Source: Candidatus Jettenia caeni (GTDB taxonomy: Bacteria; Planctomycetota; Brocadiia; Brocadiales; Brocadiaceae). From it: a DNA stretch of 64,000 bases. The translations under genes were made by a program, and so were the position numbers. The notes below the pieces were generated by a model. That model did not search any database. It was not told the origin of the DNA and worked only from the letters and a program-made list of their open reading frames with translations. Shown piece after piece: positions 1 through 8,919 of the stretch; positions within the stretch are counted from its first letter, which is position 1; the number at the start of each line of letters is the position of its first letter. The stretch is from assembly GCA_000296795.1 (NCBI GenBank), contig BAFH01000003.1:496401-560400 (forward strand). Direction: 5' to 3'.

Positions 1-1033
1 ATACGTTCATTCTGTTGCCGAATTGGATCTGAAGTATTTTTGTTATCATATTTTCAACTAATAAAGCAATGTTGGCATTGTAATCAAGATATTCAAGCGA
101 TGCCTTAATTACCTTAACAATGCTGAATAATGCATCTTCCGATAAGGAGATGCTTTTGCATAGTAAATCATCTCTCCTTTCGATATAGTAAATAGGTAAT
201 TCGGAATTATCTAATTTACAAACAAGTAAATCACGATAATAGAGAAGAAATAAGAGAATAAGCTCTTTTATGTACGATCGCTTCTCTTCTAATGTATCTA
301 AATCCTGAATATGCCATTCGTTGAATAGTTCTTTTGAAAAGGCCAGATTATCATCAATTTCTAATCTCAAAACCTTGTCAATAAACCAGTTTCTCTTCTC
401 AATGGCATTCGTATGAGAGAGTAACATGGCTCTCTCTATGCTACCATTGGATAAGTAAGCTAATCGTTCTGCCTGCCTGCTATCTAATTGAAAACTATTT
501 ATAAGGATTTCTTTTACAGCAATTACTGATAAAGGAGAGAATCTCATTATCTGGCATCTTGAACGAATTGTTTCTTTAACAGATTCTAAAGATGTTACGA
601 TTAACATAATAATAGCATACGATGGAGGTTCCTCTAAGGTTTTTAATAAACAATTAGATGCCTCTTCATTCATCTTATCGGCTGATTGGATAATTACTAT
701 TTTATATTTCGATTCTAAAGGTTTAACGTTCAAGATATCCTGAAGATGTTTTAACTGTTCTATTTTAATTACCCTACTGTTTTTTTCAGGAAGTATCAGA
801 AATAAATCTGAAAAATTATCCTTAGAGATTCTTTGGCAGTAACTGCAGGTATCACATGCATCGCCACGTGAATTTTGGCAAAAAATCGCCTTCGCCAATT
901 CTTTAGAGAATAGTGTTTTACCAATACCTTCCTGACCTACAAAAATATAAGCGTGTGCAAGGCGGTTCTTTATGATAGCATTTTGAAATAACTCTATAAT
1001 ACGGTTTTGACAAGATATGGTTTTAAAGGACAT
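1..1033 (-). CDS. holB: DNA polymerase III delta-prime subunit, 3' part cut by window edge
   Basis: Clamp-loader subunit of the replicative polymerase. I translated it by hand: ATG at 1033-1031, with the frame open for 344 codons to the left edge. Visible motifs are a P-loop GQEGIGKT (about residues 33-40), a zinc-binding set C52, C60, C63, C66, the EEPP segment near 134-137, and the delta-prime SRC motif near 158-160. This order is diagnostic of HolB/DnaX-like AAA+ proteins, and the SRC finger together with a P-loop fits delta-prime better than tau/gamma. It lies 79 bp downstream of the lipoyl-domain gene on the same strand and probably shares its promoter. The C-terminus is outside the window. 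Confidence 0.93.
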   Translation of the reverse strand, partial: MSFKTISCQNRIIELFQNAIIKNRLAHAYIFVGQEGIGKTLFSKELAKAIFCQNSRGDACDTCSYCQRISKDNFSDLFLILPEKNSRVIKIEQLKHLQDILNVKPLESKYKIVIIQSADKMNEEASNCLLKTLEEPPSYAIIMLIVTSLESVKETIRSRCQIMRFSPLSVIAVKEILINSFQLDSRQAERLAYLSNGSIERAMLLSHTNAIEKRNWFIDKVLRLEIDDNLAFSKELFNEWHIQDLDTLEEKRSYIKELILLFLLYYRDLLVCKLDNSELPIYYIERRDDLLCKSISLSEDALFSIVKVIKASLEYLDYNANIALLVENMITKILQIQFGNRMNV

Positions 1034-1112
1034 GAGCAAATTTGTTTGAAGGCAAAAGTCTTATAAATTGATAAGTGAAATAAGAGATGGTATATAGCTA
1101 TTTAGTAGAAAA

Positions 1113-1487
1113 CTAATCTTCTTCCTCTTCATAATCATAATCTTCATCCTCCTCTTCGTTATCTTCATCTTCATCATCTTCTTCTTCTTCTTCTTCTTCT
1201 TCTTCTTCTTCTTCTTCTTCCTCCTCCTCCTCTTCTTCCTCTTCCTCCTCTGTTTCAAGTATAGCCATAATATCGCCTACTTTTACGACATCCCCTTCCT
1301 GAGAAAGTATTTCAACCAGTCTTCCGGATACTGGAGCTGTAACATTGAAAGTTGTTTTTTCTGTAATCATTTCAACGAGGTCTTCGCCCTCTTCAACTTC
1401 CTCGTCCTCTTCTACATACCAAAAAGAAACAGTTGCTTCATCTCCGTTATCTCCTTCCACTTCGGGTAATTCTACTTCAACTCTCAT
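1113..1487 (-). CDS. Small lipoyl/biotinyl-domain protein with poly-glutamate tail
   Basis: A 124-residue protein. Residues 1-79 form a single lipoyl-type domain: the hairpin segment around TEKTTF carries the candidate lipoylated Lys44, followed by TAPVSGRLVEI and the closing GDIMAILET. These match E2 lipoyl domains of 2-oxoacid dehydrogenases. Residues 79-124 are almost purely Glu/Asp with a few Tyr and Asn, encoded by GAA/GAG runs that form a trinucleotide microsatellite (about 1140-1250). No catalytic domain, no subunit-binding domain and no E1/E3 gene is nearby. A good Shine-Dalgarno (AAGGAG, 8 nt before ATG) and a consensus promoter precede it. It may be a free-standing acyl or methylamine carrier; the acidic tail is unusual and its role is unknown. 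Confidence 0.85.
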   Translation of the reverse strand: MRVEVELPEVEGDNGDEATVSFWYVEEDEEVEEGEDLVEMITEKTTFNVTAPVSGRLVEILSQEGDVVKVGDIMAILETEEEEEEEEEEEEEEEEEEEEEEEEDDEDEDNEEEDEDYDYEEEED

Positions 1488-1580
1488 AATCAGTTCTCCT
1501 TAATTATCAAAGCAATATTTCTGTAAAACATACCTAAATTTTCTTAAAGGATTTTTATAGATTATAGATTAAGGAAATGA

Positions 1581-1609
1581 ATTATACTTAACGATAATTT
1601 GGTTGTCAA
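1581..1609 (-). promoter_or_regulatory. Consensus sigma70-type promoter for lipoyl gene and holB
   Basis: On the minus strand TTGACA (1609-1604) and TATAAT (1586-1581) are both exact consensus hexamers separated by exactly 17 nt. The predicted transcript starts about 85 nt upstream of the lipoyl-domain ATG. Confidence 0.8.
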
Positions 1610-2390
1610 GCATCAACGCAATAAATAAAATAACAAAAAAGAGGCTGTTATTCACAAATTTTAATTTCTTAACTCTTTTGATAATATGGATATAAAATCG
1701 CTTGACTTGATTAAAATTATAGTTTAAAATTTGATCCTTAATGAATGTTGCATAATTATATCTTATGTTTTTGGAAGTAAATCATAGTAAGATATTTTTA
1801 ATAAATTGAATCTTGAGGTTAACATTATTATAGTTTTGTTAATGTTTACGATTTATTATACGCATTTAGTGTTAAATTAAGTAAAAAATAAGAAATTTGA
1901 CCTAAGAAAATGTTACTCAGATATTAAATATTAGTTAAAAAGTTGTAGAAATGAATAAAAAAATGGCGTATCAACGATTAGTATATCACCTTAGTTGGGA
2001 AACGTTATTTTTTAGTTTTTAAATGTGCTGTTTTAGGCTGATGATCGTTATATAAGACGGCCCTTATGGATCTGAAAGAAAAACTGCTTAATATATGCGA
2101 TTTGGGTAGTTCAATTAATCCAAGAAATAAAGTGAACAGTTGGTATAGCTATAAATACATTATCTTGTTTCACTTATGTTGCTATATCATTTATAATTGT
2201 AATAGTGTGTTCCAATATAACACTCACTTTTTAAAAAGCATTTGCTGAAGATCCGATTATTCGTTTCTATTCCGTTCAAATCAATCATTTCACTTAGGTT
2301 ACATTTCTTCCAAAAGTTTCATCTAATTTCATTTTCTCATTCTTTATTTTTAATTATTGTGTGTCACTACGAGTGTTTTTCTACTATTAT
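1610..2390. other. AT-rich intergenic region between divergent operons
   Basis: Divergent spacer upstream of rny. It is very AT-rich, with no convincing gene. A 60-codon open frame at 2066-2248 has no ribosome binding site and no recognisable features, so it is not called. No clear rny promoter was identified. Confidence 0.5.
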
Positions 2391-2394
2391 TTCT

Positions 2395-2430
2395 GGAGGA
2401 TGAGCCTGTAATCGGCTCATAAATAAGATG
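2395..2430 (+). promoter_or_regulatory. rny ribosome binding site separated from ATG by a hairpin
   Basis: The only strong Shine-Dalgarno (GGAGG, 2395-2399) lies 28 nt before the rny ATG (2428). The gap contains a perfect 7-bp inverted repeat, ATGAGCC (2400-2406) and GGCTCAT (2414-2420), with a 7-nt loop. Folding would bring the Shine-Dalgarno to normal distance, so the hairpin may be part of the initiation site or a point of control. Confidence 0.6.
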
Positions 2431-3984
2431 CAAATATTCCAATTACTGGTGTACCTCCTTCTTCCCGTATGTATTATTGCTGGATACTTTATCTGTATTA
2501 TTGTATCCAAAAAGAAGCAATCAGCCAGTGAAAAGAGAATAAAAGAGCTTATTCTTGAATCGCAGCGGGAAGCTGAAAAGATCAGGAAGGAAGCCGAATT
2601 GGCAGTAAAAGCCGAGCTATATCAACGCAGAGAGGCTTTTGAAAAAGAAACGCAAGAGACTAAGATGGAGTTAAGGCAACAAGAAAAAAGGCTAAGTAAA
2701 AGAGAAGATAATCTGGAACGCAAAATGGAATTATTAACAAAGAAAGAGCGGTATATTGATACACTTTCTGCCAATTTTGCTCTGAAAGAGAAAAAGTTAG
2801 ATGAAAAAAGGTTAGAACTTGAAAATGCTATAGAAGAAGAGAATAAAGCACTTCTTAAAATCTCTAATTTATCCAAAGATGATGCTGAAAAACTCCTCCT
2901 AAGCCGGTTAGAAAAAGAGCTCGATGTCAAATGTTCTGAATTAATTTCAAAAAAAATATCAGAAACAAAAGAAAATGCGGAACAAACCGCCATATCACTA
3001 ATTAGTACTGCAATTCAACGTTGTGCTGCAACTCACACAGCTGAAAATATTGTAAGTGCAATTGAACTCCCGAATAATGAGATGAAAGGACGTATTATTG
3101 GACGAGAGGGAAGGAATATCCGTGCCTTTGAGAAGGCGACAGGGATTGATGTTATTGTAGATGATACTCCAGGCGTTATTGTGCTCTCCGGGTTCGATAG
3201 TGTTCGCCGGGAAATAGCAAGGCAATCGATGGAAAAATTGATTCTGGATGGAAGAATTCATCCGGCACATATTGAAGAAGTTGTTAAGGAAACAGAAAAA
3301 GAAATCGAACAAATTATTCAGGAGACTGGAAAACAAACTTGCTTTGAGTTAGGCATTCATAATGTTAACCCAGAATTGATAAAACTCCTTGGCAGGCTTA
3401 AATACAGGACTAGCTATGGGCAAAATCAGTTACAGCATTCAATTGAGGTTAGTAACCTTATGGGTATTATTGCAGGTGAATTAAAATTAGATGTCTCACT
3501 AGCAAAAAGATGTGGTCTTTTCCATGATATTGGTAAGGCTATCGGGCCTGAAATGGAAGGTACCCATGCAGTTGCAGGTGCAGACCTGGCGAAACGCTAT
3601 GATGAGAGGCCCGAAGTTGTTAATGCAATTGCCGGACATCACGAGGAAGCACAAATTGAATCTGTGTATACGGTATTGGTGAGCGCAGCAGATGCTATTT
3701 CAGCGGGAAGGCCAGGTGCAAGGAGAGAAACCCTTGAAAAATACATTAAACGGCTCGAAAAACTTGAGAATATTGCAACTTCTTTTGGCGGTGTCGAGGG
3801 CGCTTATGCCATTCAAGCAGGAAGAGAAATACGGGTAATGGTGTGTCCTGAAAAGGTAAATGATAAAGTTGCTGCTAAGATGTGTTACGATATTGCCAAA
3901 GAAATTGAAGAACAATTGGAATATCCGGGAGAAGTTATCGTTACCGTTATTCGAGAGACACGATTTATTGAGCATGCGAAGTAG
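2428..3984 (+). CDS. rny: Ribonuclease Y
   Basis: Membrane-anchored endoribonuclease that starts mRNA decay. It has 518 residues, the usual length. The order of parts is one N-terminal membrane helix (about 5-27), a long charged coiled coil (about 30-190), a KH domain with [10 protein letters not shown] (about 221-230), and an HD phosphohydrolase domain with HSIEV, then FHDIGKA (His366-Asp367) and the GHHEE segment. All family motifs are intact. The start follows the hairpin leader described separately. mnmG begins 9 bp after its stop, so the two are probably co-transcribed. Confidence 0.96.
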   Translation: MQIFQLLVYLLLPVCIIAGYFICIIVSKKKQSASEKRIKELILESQREAEKIRKEAELAVKAELYQRREAFEKETQETKMELRQQEKRLSKREDNLERKMELLTKKERYIDTLSANFALKEKKLDEKRLELENAIEEENKALLKISNLSKDDAEKLLLSRLEKELDVKCSELISKKISETKENAEQTAISLISTAIQRCAATHTAENIVSAIELPNNEMKGRIIGREGRNIRAFEKATGIDVIVDDTPGVIVLSGFDSVRREIARQSMEKLILDGRIHPAHIEEVVKETEKEIEQIIQETGKQTCFELGIHNVNPELIKLLGRLKYRTSYGQNQLQHSIEVSNLMGIIAGELKLDVSLAKRCGLFHDIGKAIGPEMEGTHAVAGADLAKRYDERPEVVNAIAGHHEEAQIESVYTVLVSAADAISAGRPGARRETLEKYIKRLEKLENIATSFGGVEGAYAIQAGREIRVMVCPEKVNDKVAAKMCYDIAKEIEEQLEYPGEVIVTVIRETRFIEHAK

Positions 3985-3993
3985 TTCTACTCT

Positions 3994-5808
3994 ATGCATA
4001 CAGATTTTGATGTAATTGTTGTTGGTGCAGGACATGCAGGTTGTGAAGCGGCCCTCGCATCTGCGCGCATGGGTATGAGTACCGCATTGTTTACGATAAA
4101 TCTCGATACGATTGCACAAATGTCGTGTAACCCTGCTATCGGTGGACTTGCAAAAGGCCAGTTGGTCCGGGAGATCGATGCTCTTGGCGGAGAGATGGCT
4201 AAGATTATTGATGAGACAGGTATCCAATTTCGTATGCTCAATACGAAGAAAGGTCCTGCCGTCCATTCTCCACGCGCCCAAGCCGATAAGAGAGACTACC
4301 AAGTATTAATGAAAAAAAGATTGGAGAACCAAAACAATCTTTTTTTGAGACAAGAGATTGTTGATGATCTTATTGTTGATAATAAAAAAGTAAAAGGACT
4401 TATCGGTCAAAGCGGCATAAAGTATAGCGCAAAAGCAGTTATCCTTACCACCGGTACGTTTTTAAAAGGTCTTATCCATATCGGCGGATTTTCTACCTCT
4501 GGTGGAAGGAATGGAGAATTATCGTCTGAAAAATTATCGGATTCCCTACGGAAGATAGGCTTTGAAGTCGGGCGCCTCAAGACGGGCACCTCTCCGCGTC
4601 TCAATGGTCGTACTATTGATTATAAGATACTCGCACCACAGGATGGAGATGAAAATCCTCAGCCTTTTTCATTCTCAACGGAAAAGCTTGTTCGTCCTCA
4701 AGTCCCTTGTTATCTTACCTATACAAATTCTCACACACATGAGATTGTTCTGTCGAATCTGAATCGTGCGCCACTCTATACAGGGCAGATTCAATCTATG
4801 GGGCCGAGATACTGTCCGTCCTTAGAAGATAAAGTCGTTCGTTTCTCAGGAAAAGAGCAGCATCAGGTATTTCTGGAGCCAGAAGGACTGAATACATTTG
4901 AGATTTATTGTAATGGGATATCTACCAGCATGCCTCATGATGTTCAAGAAGCAATCGTTCATTCTATCGCTGGTTTGGAATCTGCTGAGATCGTACGGTA
5001 TGGCTATGCCATTGAATATGATTTTGTGCCGCCTGTTCAACTCCGGCCATCTTTGGAGACCAAGCTTATAGAAAACCTTTTCCATGCCGGTCAGATTAAT
5101 GGAACTTCTGGTTATGAGGAAGCTGCTGCCCAGGGAATTATGGCAGGTATCAATGCCGTACTCAAGATACAAGGGAAGGAGCCTTTTATCTTGAGCCGTT
5201 CTGAAGCATATATTGGTGTGCTGATCGATGATCTGGTTACAAAAGGCACCCAGGAACCTTATCGAATGTTTACCTCTCGTGCTGAATATCGGCTTCTTCT
5301 GCGACAGGACAATGCCGATAGAAGGCTAATGAAATACGGGCATCAATACGGGCTTATTTCTGAGAAACAGTGGCATGCATTACAGGAAAAAGAACGAGCC
5401 ATTACAGAGATGGTAACATATATGGATAAAAAAATGGTAGGACCGGATACTTTAGCAAAGATATTGAGTCGTCCAGGCCAGTTTCTTGAGGATATACTTA
5501 TACTAGATACATCGCTGAATGAAACACAAATTTCAAAGGAAGTAAAAGAACAAATAGAAATTGAGGTAAAGTACAAAGGGTATATAGAACGTCAGCAAAT
5601 CCAAATAGAAAAGTTTAAGAGAATGGAAGACTATAAGATTCCCTCTTGTCTTGATTATCATAACATTTCTGAACTAAGAAAAGAAGCACGTCAAAAACTA
5701 TCCCAAATTAGACCTATTTCTCTAGGGCAAGCCTTTCGTATTTCGGGTGTCTCCCCCGCTGATATTTCCATTCTCATGATTTATCTTACAGGAAAAATAA
5801 AAAAATAA
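3994..5808 (+). CDS. mnmG: tRNA uridine-5-carboxymethylaminomethyl modification enzyme MnmG
   Basis: FAD-dependent enzyme that, with MnmE, installs cmnm5 on U34 of certain tRNAs. It has 604 residues, within the family range. The N-terminal dinucleotide-binding motif GAGHAGCEA (residues 11-19) is followed by SCNPAIGGLAKG, the GxxAxRPGYA-equivalent region (VRYGYAIEYDF), INGTSGYEEAAAQG and the C-terminal GidA-associated domain ending near SPADISILMIYL. It lies 9 bp after rny. No mnmE is in the window. Confidence 0.97.
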   Translation: MHTDFDVIVVGAGHAGCEAALASARMGMSTALFTINLDTIAQMSCNPAIGGLAKGQLVREIDALGGEMAKIIDETGIQFRMLNTKKGPAVHSPRAQADKRDYQVLMKKRLENQNNLFLRQEIVDDLIVDNKKVKGLIGQSGIKYSAKAVILTTGTFLKGLIHIGGFSTSGGRNGELSSEKLSDSLRKIGFEVGRLKTGTSPRLNGRTIDYKILAPQDGDENPQPFSFSTEKLVRPQVPCYLTYTNSHTHEIVLSNLNRAPLYTGQIQSMGPRYCPSLEDKVVRFSGKEQHQVFLEPEGLNTFEIYCNGISTSMPHDVQEAIVHSIAGLESAEIVRYGYAIEYDFVPPVQLRPSLETKLIENLFHAGQINGTSGYEEAAAQGIMAGINAVLKIQGKEPFILSRSEAYIGVLIDDLVTKGTQEPYRMFTSRAEYRLLLRQDNADRRLMKYGHQYGLISEKQWHALQEKERAITEMVTYMDKKMVGPDTLAKILSRPGQFLEDILILDTSLNETQISKEVKEQIEIEVKYKGYIERQQIQIEKFKRMEDYKIPSCLDYHNISELRKEARQKLSQIRPISLGQAFRISGVSPADISILMIYLTGKIKK

Positions 5809-5849
5809 TTCTGTAAGGTTCTTATGGTATCTCTGTATAGAGATATTAA

Positions 5850-5878
5850 TTGACATAGATAAATGAGGGTGTTATTAT
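5850..5878 (+). promoter_or_regulatory. Putative sigma70-type promoter
   Basis: TTGACA (5850-5855) and TATTAT (5873-5878, five of six matches) with a 17-nt spacer. It lies downstream of mnmG and about 365 nt upstream of the GGDEF-EAL gene, so a transcript would include the paired palindromes at 6017-6114 in its leader. Confidence 0.45.
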
Positions 5879-6016
5879 GCTTTCCATTTATCAGAGAAAA
5901 TAGCATTATTTTAGCCATATATAGATAACTTAGCGAGAAATACTCCAGTAATTATTCTTTTGTTACTTAATATCAACTTGATGTACAAGAATTTTTACTT
6001 TATGTAAGCGGGTTCA

Positions 6017-6114
6017 GGGTGGCACGGACAAACTCTGTTTGTCCGTGCTTGTTTCAATATCAGAGTAGAGAGGGAATATCATACACTGACAAACAAAGTT
6101 TGTCAGTGCCACCC
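6017..6114. repeat. Paired palindromic (REP/BIME-like) element
   Basis: Two near-twin hairpins lie head to head. Hairpin 1 is GCACGGACAAAC (6022-6033), loop TCT, GTTTGTCCGTGC (6037-6048). Hairpin 2 is CACTGACAAAC (6084-6094), loop AAA, GTTTGTCAGTG (6098-6108). The outer ends GGGTGGCAC (6017-6025) and GTGCCACCC (6106-6114) are themselves perfect inverted repeats, so the whole 98 bp can fold as one cruciform. This is the architecture of dispersed REP-type elements; no further copy was noticed in the window. Confidence 0.7.
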
Positions 6115-6248
6115 CGGCTAAATAGTACCTTGATGTGTAAGCTATTGCATACCATAGTTCTATTGAATTTATTCATAGCTGTTTTCAGGCCTTTCTGAAT
6201 ATTTACAGAGAGAGCGATGATAAGGAGACGTATTTTTCTACGAATTAC

Positions 6249-8303
6249 ATGAAACTTGATACAAAACATACCATAGATTATCCCAAAGATACCGATAATT
6301 ATGTATATGCTATAGTGGAGATGGTACGGGGACCCTTTATAATCCTTGATGGAAAACTGCAAGTGACGATGGCAAATCAATCTTTCCACCGGATGTTCAA
6401 TACCACAAAAGAGGAAACCGAGAACAAGCATATATATGAGCTTGGAAATGGCCAGTGGAATATACCGCGTTTGCGGATGCTGCTTGAAGAACTACTCCTT
6501 AAGAATATGCAGTTTCGAGACTTCACGATAGAGCATAATTTCCCAAATATTGGATATAAAATGATGTTGTTCAATGCTTGCAAAATTTACAAAAAGGATA
6601 AACAAGTGGAAATGGTTTTGCTAACTATTGAGGATATTACCAGGATAAAGCGTGCAGAAGAACAACTTTGCAAGTTATCTCAAGTCGTAGAACTAAGTCC
6701 AAATTCGATTGCAATCACTGATACAAGAGGTACGATCGAATATATTAATCCAAAATTCACCCAAATAACAGGCTATACATCTGAAGAAATCGTCGGTCAA
6801 AATCTCTGTATCTTAAAATCAGGTGGGATAACACACGAAGAATACAAATGTTTATGGGATACGGTGACTTCTGGTTGTGTATGGCAGGGGGAATTTCACA
6901 ACATGAAAAAGGATGGTGACTCTTATTGGACAGATGTATGCATTTCACCTATCAGGAATTCTGAAAAGGATATTATCAATTTTCTTGTAATTATGGAAGA
7001 AATTACAGAACGCAAACATTGTGAGACACACCTTATGTATCTCGCTGATAAAGACCCACTTACCAATTTATTTAATCGTCGCCGCTTCCATAAGGAATTA
7101 GAGCGTTGGGTTGCACATGCCCAGAGGTACGGTACTAATGGGGCATTGTTCTTTCTCGACCTGGATAACTTCAAGCACATCAATGATACCTTCGGCCATC
7201 AAGTAGGGGATGAATTGCTGATAAAGTTTGCCAATTTACTGAGAGAACAGATGCGTGAGACCGATATACTTGCCAGGCTGGGCGGTGATGAGTTCGCTAT
7301 TATCATACCGTATGCAGATGAAGGTAAAGCAAGGTCAGTCTCAAGAAAGATTATGGGATTGATGAGAGACAATATTCTTATAAATGAGATACAACCCCTT
7401 GGTATTTCTGTTAGCATTGGTATCGTTCTGTTTCCTGAACATGGGAATGAAGTGGAAACATTACTTACCTATGCTGATTTAGCTATGTACAGTGCAAAGG
7501 AGGAAGGACGTAACCGTGCTTGTATTTTTTCGCCTGCACATAAAATACAATTCGAGACGCGCCTCATTTGGGAAAGACGTATTCGGGATGCCATAAAGAA
7601 TAATCAATTTGTATTACATCTACAGCCCATACTGAGTGTAAGGCATAGCATGATCAGTGGTTATGAGGCATTGCTTCGTATGGTGGATGAAAAAGGAGAA
7701 CTTGTTACTCCTATTAATTTTCTTACTATTGCAGAGCGCTTTGGTCTAATCCGTGAAATTGACCGATGGGTAATACGCAACGGCATCCATCTCATTACAG
7801 AATATCAATTTGCTAAGAGAGGGTTACTTATTAATTTCAATCTCTCCAGCAAGTCATTTAGTGATTCAGAATTAGTGTTCCTGATCAAGCAGGAACTAGC
7901 GAAAACAAATATTAATCCAAGATGCCTTGTGTTTGAAATTACAGAAACTGCTATTATTGAAAATATGGTAAAGGCACAGTATTTTATTAAATCACTGAAA
8001 GCCATAGGTTGCCGATTTGCCCTTGATGATTTTGGTACAGGATTTTCTTCATTCAGTCACCTCAAACATTTTCCTATCGACTATTTGAAAATTGATAGTA
8101 GTTTTATCTTTGACTTACCATACAATTCAGCGAGCCAACACCTGGTTAAAGCAATGGTAGAGGTAGCGTGTGGGCTGGGAATACAGACTGTAGCCGAGGG
8201 TGTAGATTGTAGGAATACGATGCAGATATTGCGAGAATTTGGTGTTAATTACGCCCAAGGATACTATATCGGTCGACCTAGTAAAATATCTGAGATATTC
8301 TAG
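6249..8303 (+). CDS. PAS-PAS-GGDEF-EAL cyclic-di-GMP signalling protein
   Basis: A 684-residue cytosolic c-di-GMP turnover protein. It has a first PAS-like domain (about 20-130), a second clear PAS domain (about 142-255), GGDEF (about 265-430) and EAL (about 440-684). GGDEF is intact (345-349) and is preceded by the inhibitory-site RxxD motif (RETD 336-339). The EAL half keeps EALLR (473), the asparagine in NFNLS, FEITET, DDFGTG (593), the lysine in LKIDSS, the glutamate in AEGVD and the QGYYIGRP end. Both activities are therefore possible. No membrane segment is seen. It is of interest because three c-di-GMP riboswitches lie further along the window. The nearest Shine-Dalgarno (AAGGAG, 6222-6227) is about 21 nt from the ATG. 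Confidence 0.95.
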   Translation: MKLDTKHTIDYPKDTDNYVYAIVEMVRGPFIILDGKLQVTMANQSFHRMFNTTKEETENKHIYELGNGQWNIPRLRMLLEELLLKNMQFRDFTIEHNFPNIGYKMMLFNACKIYKKDKQVEMVLLTIEDITRIKRAEEQLCKLSQVVELSPNSIAITDTRGTIEYINPKFTQITGYTSEEIVGQNLCILKSGGITHEEYKCLWDTVTSGCVWQGEFHNMKKDGDSYWTDVCISPIRNSEKDIINFLVIMEEITERKHCETHLMYLADKDPLTNLFNRRRFHKELERWVAHAQRYGTNGALFFLDLDNFKHINDTFGHQVGDELLIKFANLLREQMRETDILARLGGDEFAIIIPYADEGKARSVSRKIMGLMRDNILINEIQPLGISVSIGIVLFPEHGNEVETLLTYADLAMYSAKEEGRNRACIFSPAHKIQFETRLIWERRIRDAIKNNQFVLHLQPILSVRHSMISGYEALLRMVDEKGELVTPINFLTIAERFGLIREIDRWVIRNGIHLITEYQFAKRGLLINFNLSSKSFSDSELVFLIKQELAKTNINPRCLVFEITETAIIENMVKAQYFIKSLKAIGCRFALDDFGTGFSSFSHLKHFPIDYLKIDSSFIFDLPYNSASQHLVKAMVEVACGLGIQTVAEGVDCRNTMQILREFGVNYAQGYYIGRPSKISEIF

Positions 8304-8408
8304 TTTGATGTATGAAAATCGAATAAGAAATAAAAAATTCCTCCAACAGCTTTTAGCACACTTCCGAAGAAACAGCTTGGGTTTTTATATCTCTCTTACA
8401 AATATGTG

Positions 8409-8439
8409 CTCAAAATAAGGTGCCATCACCTTATTTGAG
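8409..8439. terminator. Strong hairpin downstream of GGDEF-EAL gene
   Basis: Left arm CTCAAAATAAGGTG (8409-8422), loop CCAT, right arm CACCTTATTTGAG (8427-8439), with one bulged A. It lies about 105 bp after the GGDEF-EAL stop. There is no clear U-tract, so a role as intrinsic terminator is uncertain; it could be an mRNA 3' end stabiliser. Confidence 0.4.
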
Positions 8440-8598
8440 AATGATAGGTGGTAGTGAGAAATATCATTACGATCCGTAACCATTTACTTTAGCAGTTAAG
8501 TATTAACTGTCTTCCGTGATCTTGGTTCTATTATAGATAGCTTTATGAGAATTATAGTATATCCTAAGTTTACTGTTGAGGAATTTCAATTCTGTTCC

Positions 8599-8697
8599 GT
8601 AGGACAACTCTTTAGGGTTGCCTGGCAAGGCTAAAGCCTCTCCCTACATCGACTCTGTTTTTCCATGAGGAGAGACCGTAAGATTTTACGTCTTTCC
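8599..8697. repeat. Cluster of short palindromes
   Basis: Outer arms GTAGG (8599-8603) and CCTAC (8643-8647) enclose two hairpins: CAACTC/GGGTTG (8605-8620) and AGGCT/AGCCT (8628-8639). A further hairpin, AGAC-C-GTAA / TTACGTCT, lies at 8673-8693. The arrangement looks like a dispersed palindromic element rather than a gene. Confidence 0.45.
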
Positions 8698-8740
8698 TGC
8701 CAAAGGTAGCCCCATGTATAGTTCATGTAACTACAGAACA

Positions 8741-8813
8741 AGAGAACAATGATCAGGTATGTTTCTATGTAAGTTCTCTATACCTTTGGAGTAGTACAAG
8801 GTGATACCTGATC
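8741..8813. other. Non-coding region with alternative inverted repeats
   Basis: AGAGAAC (8741-8747) pairs with GTTCTCT (8773-8779). GATCAGGTAT (8751-8760) pairs with ATACCTGATC (8804-8813), and its inner AGGTAT can instead pair with ATACCT (8780-8785). The pairings overlap, so mutually exclusive folds are possible. It is the 3' flank of rho on the minus strand. Confidence 0.4.
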
Positions 8814-8919
8814 TGATATCGTAACTACAAAAGAACTACTTAACTTGTTCCACCATTAACATGATCATAACATAATCCTGCATACAATCAGAAATATGAA
8901 TGGAATAGTACAGAGATAA

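Noticed and set aside
1061-1258. Lys/Arg-rich open frame opposite the lipoyl gene
   Set aside because: It is the mirror reading of the GAA/GAG repeat of the acidic tail; no ribosome binding site and pure low complexity.
2066-2248. 60-codon open frame upstream of rny
   Set aside because: No Shine-Dalgarno, no recognisable features, in AT-rich spacer; not supported as a gene.
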